The notes beneath the pieces were generated by a model. That model saw only the letters and a program-made list of their open reading frames with translations, made no database searches and was not told the origin of the DNA. Both the position numbers and the translations under genes were made by a program. Of a stretch of 10,428 nucleotides of DNA, positions 6,692 through 10,428 are shown one piece after another. How positions within the stretch are numbered: position 1 is the stretch's first letter; each line of letters opens with the position of its first letter. Origin of the DNA: an uncultured Bacteroidia bacterium. GTDB lineage: Bacteria > Bacteroidota > Bacteroidia > Bacteroidales > UBA932. Location: positions 1 to 10,428 of the forward strand of contig CACXHG010000223.1 in assembly GCA_902767355.1 (NCBI GenBank), read 5' to 3'.

Positions 6692-7672
6692 ATGTATTCT
6701 CTCAAGGAACTGGATGATATAATTGCGCGGGCCGTTGCCAGCCTCAAGTTTGTCAAGGAGCCGGCGGGGCTGTACGAGCCGCTGGAGTATATGATGTCCA
6801 TAGGCGGCAAGCGGCTGCGCCCGAGGCTGTGCCTGACGACATTCAACCTGTTCAGCGACAATATAGACCAGCAGATTCTCCAGCCCGCGCTGGCGCTGGA
6901 GATTTTCCACAATTTCACCCTGCTGCACGACGACATCATGGACCGGGCCGACACCCGCCGCGGGCAGCTTACGGTGTGCCGCAAGTGGAACGACAATGTC
7001 GCCATACTCTCCGGCGATGTGATGAGCATTCTCTCGTACAAATATCTCACCGGCTACACCGGGGCGCATCTGGGCCAGCTCCTGGACCTGTTCAGCACCA
7101 CCGCCGCCCAGGTGTGCGAGGGCCAGCAATACGACATGGAGTTCGAGGACCTGCCCATGGTCACTTCCGGGGAATACCTGAATATGATAGGTCTCAAAAC
7201 CGCGGCGCTGATCGCCTGCCCGGCCAAGATGGGGGCTCTGATTGCCGACGCGCCGCAGGCCATGGCCGACGCCCTCTACGATTTCGGCTGGCAGATAGGC
7301 CTGGCTTTCCAGATATGCGACGACTATCTGGACACCTTCGGCAAGGCCCAGGTATTCGGCAAAAAGATAGGCGGCGACATACTCTGCGGCAAGAAGACCT
7401 GGCTGCTGGTGGAGGCTTTCCGCCGCGCCACAGGTGAGGACCGCACCCGCCTGGACGCTATCATGGCTATGGACTCGGCCACGCAGGCTGCAGAAAAAAT
7501 AGCCGCAATGCAGCAGCTCTACATCAAACTCGGCGTGAAAGAAGCCGCTGTGGCGGCCATAGAAGACTACCACGCCCGCGCACTGGAGATGCTCTCCGGC
7601 AAGGGCTTTTCCGACGGGCAGATCCAGCAGCTGAGGCAGTTTTCGGCAAAACTCGTACATAGGGAAGACTGA
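6692..7672 (+). CDS. Trans-polyprenyl diphosphate synthase (IspA/IspB-type)
   Basis: It condenses isopentenyl diphosphate onto an allylic diphosphate to give a longer all-trans prenyl diphosphate, feeding quinone side chains or other isoprenoids. The 326-residue protein has GGKRLRPR (38-45) for substrate binding, the first aspartate-rich motif HDDIMD with D80, D81 and D84 followed by RR (89-90), GQQYDMEF (144-151), KT (169-170) and the second aspartate-rich motif QICDDYLD with D210, D211 and D214. The first motif lacks the two-residue insertion of typical bacterial farnesyl diphosphate synthases, and Phe75 lies five residues before it, where a bulky residue limits chain length. A geranylgeranyl or similar short-to-medium product is therefore plausible, but product length cannot be decided here, so no symbol is given. 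It is first in an operon with the U32 gene, overlapping by one base (TGATG). Confidence 0.93.
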   Translation: MYSLKELDDIIARAVASLKFVKEPAGLYEPLEYMMSIGGKRLRPRLCLTTFNLFSDNIDQQILQPALALEIFHNFTLLHDDIMDRADTRRGQLTVCRKWNDNVAILSGDVMSILSYKYLTGYTGAHLGQLLDLFSTTAAQVCEGQQYDMEFEDLPMVTSGEYLNMIGLKTAALIACPAKMGALIADAPQAMADALYDFGWQIGLAFQICDDYLDTFGKAQVFGKKIGGDILCGKKTWLLVEAFRRATGEDRTRLDAIMAMDSATQAAEKIAAMQQLYIKLGVKEAAVAAIEDYHARALEMLSGKGFSDGQIQQLRQFSAKLVHRED

Positions 7673-8907
7673 TGGAACATCTTGAAATAATGGCCCCGGC
7701 GGGCAATTTCGAGTGCCTGCAGGCCGCCATCCAGGGCGGTGCCGATTCGGTGTATTTCGGCGTCGGCAACCTGAATATGCGCTCGCATTCTGCCAACAAT
7801 TTTTCGGTGGAAGACCTGCCCGAAGTGTGCCGGATATGCCGCGAGGCGGGCATCAAGAGCTATCTGACGGTAAATATCACCTTCTACAACGAAGATCTGG
7901 AGCCGATGCGGCAGCTGCTAGAGGCGGCGCGCCAGGCCGGCGTCACGGCTGTGATTGCCTCCGACATGGCGGCCATTCTGGAAGCCCGGCGGCTGGGTAT
8001 AGAGGTGCATATCTCCACCCAGCTGAGCATCTCCAACATCGAGAGCCTGCGTTTCTACGCCCAGTTTGCCGACGTGATTGTGCTGGCCCGCGAGCTGACG
8101 CTGTTCCAGGTCAAGGAAATCCACGAAGCCATTGTGCGCGAGGGCATCAAGGGTCCGGGCGGGGAGCTTGTCCGCCTGGAAATGTTCTGCCACGGCGCCC
8201 TGTGCATGGCCGTCTCCGGCAAGTGCTACCTGTCGCTGCACGCCCACAACGCCTCTGCCAACCGCGGCAGCTGCTATCAGGTGTGCCGCCGCAGCTATCT
8301 GGTCACCGACACCGACGACGGCAACCAGCTGGAGATTGACAATAAGTACATAATGTCGCCCAAAGACCTGTGTACCATAGAGTTTATGGACCGCATAATA
8401 GACGCCGGCGTGACGGTGTTCAAGATAGAGGGGCGCGCCCGCAGCGGCGAATATGTCAAGACCGCCGCCCGAGCCTACCGCGATGCCGCCGACGCCGTGC
8501 AGGCCGGCAGCTATTCGGCAGAGCTGGGCGCCCGGCTCAAGGAGCGCCTGGCCACGGTGTTCAACCGCGGCTTCTGGGACGGTTACTACCTGGGTGCCAA
8601 GATGGGTGAGTGGAGCGACGTGTATGGCAACAAGGCCACCCGCACCAAAAAGTATATCGGCAAGATTACCAACTGGTTCGAGAAGCTGGGCGTGGCCGAG
8701 GTGCAGATAGAAACCGGCGAAATCTCAGTGGGCGACCCCGTGATTATCAGCGGCCCCACCACCGGCGTGGTGGAATTCGACGTTCCCGAAATCCGCGTGG
8801 ACCTCAAGCCCGTCCAGACTGCGCACAAAGGCGAGCTGTGCTCCATCCCCTGCAAGACCAAACTGCGCCGCAGCGACAAAATCTTCCTGTTCAAGACTGC
8901 GGAGTAG
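7672..8907 (+). CDS. Peptidase U32 family protein, probable RNA (tRNA/rRNA) hydroxylation enzyme (TrhP/RlhA-like)
   Basis: U32 proteins were first called collagenase-like peptidases, but characterised E. coli members (TrhP, RlhA, UbiU/UbiV) are Fe-S proteins that hydroxylate tRNA U34, 23S rRNA C2501 or ubiquinone precursors, with prephenate used in the RNA cases. The 411-residue protein begins EIMAPAGNFECLQAAIQGGADSVYFG, as the family does, with a TIM-barrel-like N-terminal half. The full U32 signature ExFxxGA-L-C-x4-G-x-C-x-L-S is at residues 170-188, and C178, C185, C201 and C205 (NRGSCYQVCRR) are the likely cluster ligands. The C-terminal part (about 325-411, YIGKITNWFEKLGVAEVQIE onward) resembles the beta-barrel of the TrhP-type members. 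That architecture and the 411-residue length favour TrhP-type tRNA modification over peptidase activity, but the exact substrate is inferred. It is translationally coupled to the prenyl synthase and ends 13 bases from the convergent ORF6N gene. Confidence 0.9.
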   Translation: MEHLEIMAPAGNFECLQAAIQGGADSVYFGVGNLNMRSHSANNFSVEDLPEVCRICREAGIKSYLTVNITFYNEDLEPMRQLLEAARQAGVTAVIASDMAAILEARRLGIEVHISTQLSISNIESLRFYAQFADVIVLARELTLFQVKEIHEAIVREGIKGPGGELVRLEMFCHGALCMAVSGKCYLSLHAHNASANRGSCYQVCRRSYLVTDTDDGNQLEIDNKYIMSPKDLCTIEFMDRIIDAGVTVFKIEGRARSGEYVKTAARAYRDAADAVQAGSYSAELGARLKERLATVFNRGFWDGYYLGAKMGEWSDVYGNKATRTKKYIGKITNWFEKLGVAEVQIETGEISVGDPVIISGPTTGVVEFDVPEIRVDLKPVQTAHKGELCSIPCKTKLRRSDKIFLFKTAE

Positions 8908-8929
8908 GCACCTCGCCGGTTTACTCCTT
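8901..8929. terminator. Weak candidate bidirectional terminator at convergent gene ends
   Basis: GGAGTA (8901-8906) pairs with TACTCC (8922-8927), with a further GGC (8907-8909) / GCC (8915-8917) inside and a four-base bulge, so the hairpin spans both stop codons of the converging U32 and ORF6N genes. The following T-run is only two bases on the plus strand. The symmetry is visible but a functional terminator is uncertain. Confidence 0.25.
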
Positions 8930-9523
8930 ATGCGGATCCTTCCGCACCCGCTTCACCGTGTGCTTAAGTTTGCCAACCACGAAGTTGATTTCGAGATGAG
9001 TTTCGGTTTCGCTGGTTTGCAAATCCGGCATTACGATGTCCGTCAGCAGTTCGCCGAAGTGGTTCATCATAGAGGTCTGCTTCTCTTTGTCAGTTTCTTC
9101 GTGCATCTGGAGCAGTTCCCGCTTGAGACTGCGGACTTTCACAAAGGTCTCGATAATGGCGATGGTGGCATCTTCTGCCCTCTTTGATTTAAGGATAGTA
9201 GCGAGCATGTATAAGCCTTTTTCTGTGAAGGCTTTGTAGTTATACTTTGAATGCCGTCCACTTCCAGAAGATCTTTCTAAGGTCAAAATATTTGATCTTA
9301 AAACCGCCGACTCCTCATCGGTTAGTTCAAAAAGATAGCCAACGGGAAACTTGCTGGGATTGTTGCGTACGGCTTGATTTACCTCGCGCGTTTCTACACC
9401 ATACAATTCGGCCACGTCACGGTCCAGCAGCACTTCTTGCTCCCTGATTACTACGATTTTGCTTTCAACATCCTCCAAGCTTACCAGGGCACTGCTGCAG
9501 TCTTCTTTTTTCAGTTTACTCAT
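8921..9523 (-). CDS. ORF6N domain-containing protein (phage/plasmid-type DNA-binding or antirepressor-like)
   Basis: ORF6N is a domain found with KilA-N, Bro-N and related domains in phages, plasmids and bacterial accessory regions; DNA binding is proposed from family knowledge. The domain spans about residues 23-113 of 200: IVVIREQEVLLDRDVAELYGVETREVNQAV (23-52), KFPVGYLFELTDEE (58-71), an LRSNILT element (75-81) and AFTEKGLYMLATILKSKRA (98-116), which match the standard core. After it comes a charged region likely helical or coiled coil (about 125-150) and a basic C-terminus (KHTVKRVRKDPHKE). No second enzymatic domain is seen. The ATG at 9523-9521 is the first in frame and fits the usual short N-terminus. 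The gene is less GC-rich than the housekeeping block and marks the start of an accessory segment. It probably acts as a regulator, possibly of the symmetric DNA just upstream, but its target is unknown. Confidence 0.88.
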   Translation of the reverse strand: MSKLKKEDCSSALVSLEDVESKIVVIREQEVLLDRDVAELYGVETREVNQAVRNNPSKFPVGYLFELTDEESAVLRSNILTLERSSGSGRHSKYNYKAFTEKGLYMLATILKSKRAEDATIAIIETFVKVRSLKRELLQMHEETDKEKQTSMMNHFGELLTDIVMPDLQTSETETHLEINFVVGKLKHTVKRVRKDPHKE

Positions 9524-9530
9524 AAAACAA

Positions 9531-9538
9531 CGAATTTA
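9531..9538 (-). promoter_or_regulatory. Weak candidate promoter box for the ORF6N gene
   Basis: The minus strand reads TAAATTCG, seven of eight positions of TAnnTTTG, and ends 8 bases before the ATG, so a near-leaderless mRNA would result. A similar box, TATATTCG (complement of 9567-9574), is an alternative with a longer leader. Neither has a good -33 at normal spacing. Confidence 0.25.
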
Positions 9539-9627
9539 GGGATTAAACGATTGGCTTACGCAGATGCGAATATAATGCATTGCGGGTCGTTTCGTGTCGC
9601 AAATAACGCGCTAATTATTAAATATTT

Positions 9628-9661
9628 ACGTTTTTAAAAACGTGGTAGTAGTTTTTAAAAC
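9628..9661. repeat. 16-bp palindrome plus second copy of its core 21 bp away (candidate operator)
   Basis: ACGTTTTTAAAAACGT (9628-9643) is a perfect palindrome. Its core GTTTTTAAAA (9630-9639) recurs at 9651-9660, within GTTTTTAAAAC. The two copies are offset by 21 bases, two turns of B-DNA, so they lie on the same helix face, an arrangement typical of cooperative regulator sites. They lie between the ORF6N gene and a plus-strand promoter. The ORF6N protein is a natural but untested candidate binder; an AT-rich A-tract effect is the simpler alternative. Confidence 0.45.
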
Positions 9662-9663
9662 AG

Positions 9664-9694
9664 TTGGATTATTGAAAATAGATGGTTAATTTTG
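9664..9694 (+). promoter_or_regulatory. Candidate plus-strand promoter upstream of a non-coding stretch
   Basis: TAATTTTG (9687-9694) fits TAnnTTTG, and TTG at 9664-9666, 20 bases upstream, fits the core of the -33 element. Transcription would start near 9698-9700 and run toward the terminator at 9876-9906. In AT-rich DNA such a match can occur by chance. Confidence 0.35.
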
Positions 9695-9710
9695 AAAACA
9701 GAAAGCGCGC

Positions 9711-9744
9711 AATTGCCCTCACCCGATGTTTTTCGGGGGCAATT
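9711..9744. repeat. Bulged inverted repeat AATTGCCC / GGGCAATT
   Basis: AATTGCCC (9711-9718) is perfectly complementary to GGGCAATT (9737-9744). Inside it CCGA (9723-9726) pairs with TCGG (9733-9736) around a six-base loop, leaving a four-base bulge on the left arm. It is not followed by a T-run on either strand, so it is not an ordinary terminator. The half-site GGCAATTA occurs again at 9800-9807. Confidence 0.5.
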
Positions 9745-9875
9745 AGCTAATAAACAATAAGTTAGCGAAATGTTGTTTAACCAAATATAAAGCAAACCAG
9801 GCAATTAAGTATGTTGTCACATTCCACTATACGACATTTACAGGAACAGGTTCAAGAGACTCCAATGCGCATATG

Positions 9876-9906
9876 ACACCTCCGGCATTTTCCCCGGAGG
9901 TGTTTG
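9876..9906 (+). terminator. GC-rich intrinsic terminator upstream of the DUF3990 gene
   Basis: ACACCTCCGG (9876-9885) and CCGGAGGTGT (9894-9903) form a perfect 10-bp GC-rich stem with an 8-base loop, followed by TTTG. It would end any plus-strand transcript before the DUF3990 promoter. The T-tract is short (three T's from 9903) and coincides with the -33 TTTG of the next promoter, so terminator and promoter are interlocked. Confidence 0.55.
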
Positions 9907-9933
9907 CAAATAGAGCAAATAGTCATATCTTTG
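9903..9933 (+). promoter_or_regulatory. Promoter of the DUF3990 gene (TTTG-N19-TATCTTTG)
   Basis: TTTG at 9903-9906 and TATCTTTG at 9926-9933 with exactly 19 bases between them are the best full match in the window to the Bacteroidales housekeeping promoter. The start site is expected near 9938-9939, about 20 bases before the ATG at 9958. The -33 box overlaps the end of the terminator and the -7 box lies within an imperfect dyad. Confidence 0.7.
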
Positions 9934-9954
9934 TGGTGACACCAAAGTGTGACT
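9921..9954. promoter_or_regulatory. Imperfect dyad over the DUF3990 -7 box and start site (candidate operator)
   Basis: The 34-base segment is centred near 9938. AGTCA (9921-9925) mirrors TGACT (9950-9954), and TGGTG (9934-9938) mirrors CACCA (9940-9944), with CTT (9929-9931) opposite AAG (9945-9947). Eleven of 17 ungapped positions are symmetric. Its position over the -7 box and start site is where a repressor would block initiation. In the RNA only the inner part would be transcribed. Chance symmetry is possible. Confidence 0.35.
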
Positions 9955-9957
9955 ATT

Positions 9958-10428
9958 ATGACGGAGCTGTTTCATGGGTCGGAGAGGATAATCCGGGTGC
10001 CCAAGTATGGGGTTGGCAACAGTCGGAACGACTATGGCCTGGGTTTTTACTGTACGCAAGATGCTGAACTGGCAAAGGAATGGGCTTGCAGCGATGCTGG
10101 CGGCGGTTTTGCCAATCGTTACAGACTCGATGATTCAGGTCTGACTTGCCTGGACCTGAACGGCCCGGGCTACAATATCCTCAATTGGCTGGCTGTGCTT
10201 CTGGAGAATCGTCGCTTTGATTTGTCGACGCCCATTGCGGTAAGGGCCAAGCAGTACTTGCTGGACAATTTTTTGCCTTCGTATAAGACGTATGACTCGC
10301 TTAAGGGCTATCGCGCCGATGATTCTTATTTCGCTTTCTCAAGGGCATTCCTGGCAAATACCATCACTTTGAGCCAGCTCAAGCGGGCGATGGTCCTCGG
10401 CGGGCTTGGGGAGCAGGTTGTTATTCGC
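9958..10428 (+). CDS. DUF3990 family protein, ADP-ribosyltransferase-like (cut by right window edge)
   Basis: 157 codons are visible and the frame is open to the window end; family members are not much longer than this, so most of the protein is present. The family pattern is clear: LFHGSERII (4-12), RNDYGLGFYCTQDAELAKEWAC (23-44), YNILNWLAVLLENR (72-85), GYRADDSYFAFSRAFL (117-132) and LGGLGEQVVI (147-156). DUF3990 is placed among ADP-ribosyltransferase-fold families. H6, a tyrosine of the YGLGFY segment (Y26 or Y31) and E152 would be candidates for the His-Tyr-Glu active site; this assignment is inference. Such proteins have no firmly established cellular role; in Firmicutes and Bacteroidota they often neighbour small DUF3791-type genes, suggesting a toxin-like or defence module. 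No such partner is visible upstream here, so any would be downstream. The start is supported by a consensus promoter about 20 bases ahead of the ATG. Confidence 0.82.
   Translation, partial: MTELFHGSERIIRVPKYGVGNSRNDYGLGFYCTQDAELAKEWACSDAGGGFANRYRLDDSGLTCLDLNGPGYNILNWLAVLLENRRFDLSTPIAVRAKQYLLDNFLPSYKTYDSLKGYRADDSYFAFSRAFLANTITLSQLKRAMVLGGLGEQVVIR

Larger units (their letters stand above)
9698..9906 (+). ncRNA. Hypothetical ~200-nt small RNA (promoter-to-terminator interval)
   Basis: The interval is bounded by a candidate promoter at 9664-9694 and a strong terminator-like hairpin ending near 9906, with no sizeable open frame between. Its 5' end has a bulged hairpin (9711-9744). AATTGCC of that hairpin (9711-9717) could pair either with GGCAATT at 9738-9744 or with a second GGCAATT at 9800-9806, allowing alternative folds. 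It may instead be a long leader reading through into the DUF3990 gene, or a mRNA for the 21-codon frame. No known RNA family was recognised. Confidence 0.2.
9524..9957. other. AT-rich intergenic region with regulatory structure, no convincing protein gene
   Basis: This 434-base stretch between the divergent ORF6N and DUF3990 genes is clearly more AT-rich than the rest of the window and has no long open frame with a recognisable product. It contains, in order, a palindrome with a repeated core, a plus-strand promoter, a bulged hairpin, a GC-rich terminator, and the DUF3990 promoter with an overlapping dyad. The only short frame worth noting is 21 codons at 9811-9876 (starts MLSHSTIRHLQ), whose stop touches the terminator stem; there is no homology evidence that it is translated. 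No tRNA, insertion-sequence end or attachment site was recognised. Confidence 0.7.

Noticed and set aside
6590..7660. A 356-codon minus-strand frame across the prenyl synthase gene
   Set aside because: The opposite strand encodes a synthase with both aspartate-rich motifs; the antisense product has no family features and would run into rdgB in another frame.
9743..9766. TTAGCTAA ... GTTAGCG considered as an integron attC or phage attachment site
   Set aside because: The GTTRRRY/RYYYAAC pair required for attC is not satisfied, and no integrase or tRNA 3' end lies in the window.
9838..10067. Short open frames on both strands over the start of the DUF3990 gene (9838-10059 minus, 9873-10067 plus)
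   Set aside because: They overlap the DUF3990 coding sequence and its promoter, and neither product resembles a known family.
8908..10428. Insertion sequence or prophage boundary suggested by the ORF6N gene and composition shift
   Set aside because: No transposase, integrase, terminal inverted repeats, target duplication or phage structural gene was seen, so only an accessory segment is claimed.
1..10428. CRISPR array, rRNA or tRNA genes
   Set aside because: No regularly spaced repeats and no cloverleaf or rRNA-like sequence were recognised on either strand.

Overview
The window looks like chromosome of a GC-rich member of the Bacteroidota, most likely order Bacteroidales. The clues are repeated TAnnTTTG promoter boxes (the Bacteroidales -7 consensus) with no classical -10/-35 or strong Shine-Dalgarno signals, and the family variants of RecO, RNase R and DnaE. 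Genus cannot be fixed from the sequence; an Alistipes-like or related high-GC gut lineage is a guess. The core genes use G/C-ending codons heavily, yet ATA isoleucine codons are common.

Positions 1-8907 are tightly packed housekeeping genes. On the minus strand, gpmI (phosphoglycerate mutase) runs into dnaE (replicative DNA polymerase, cut by the left edge) with a 3-base gap. Divergent from them is rnr (RNase R) on the plus strand; the 79-base gpmI/rnr spacer holds two outward-facing promoters and a perfect 9-bp inverted repeat where both transcripts should begin. rnr converges on recO, and the two TAG stops share one CTAG tetranucleotide. recO follows rdgB (XTP/dITP diphosphatase) with zero spacing (TAGATG). 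rdgB is divergent from a second plus-strand operon: a polyprenyl diphosphate synthase overlapping by one base (TGATG) a peptidase-U32 family protein, probably an RNA hydroxylation enzyme.

From 8908 onward the character changes to accessory DNA. It has an ORF6N-domain protein gene (minus), then a 434-base AT-rich stretch without a convincing protein gene but full of regulatory-looking structure: a 16-bp palindrome with a repeated core 21 bp away, a plus promoter, a bulged hairpin, a GC-rich terminator, and then a consensus promoter whose -7 box and start site lie inside an imperfect dyad. That promoter drives a DUF3990-family gene (ADP-ribosyltransferase-like), cut by the right edge. This ORF6N / regulatory DNA / DUF3990 segment is the best candidate for something undescribed, for example a toxin or defence module with its own control, possibly with a ~200-nt small RNA. 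That interpretation is inference; the partner genes, if any, lie beyond the window.
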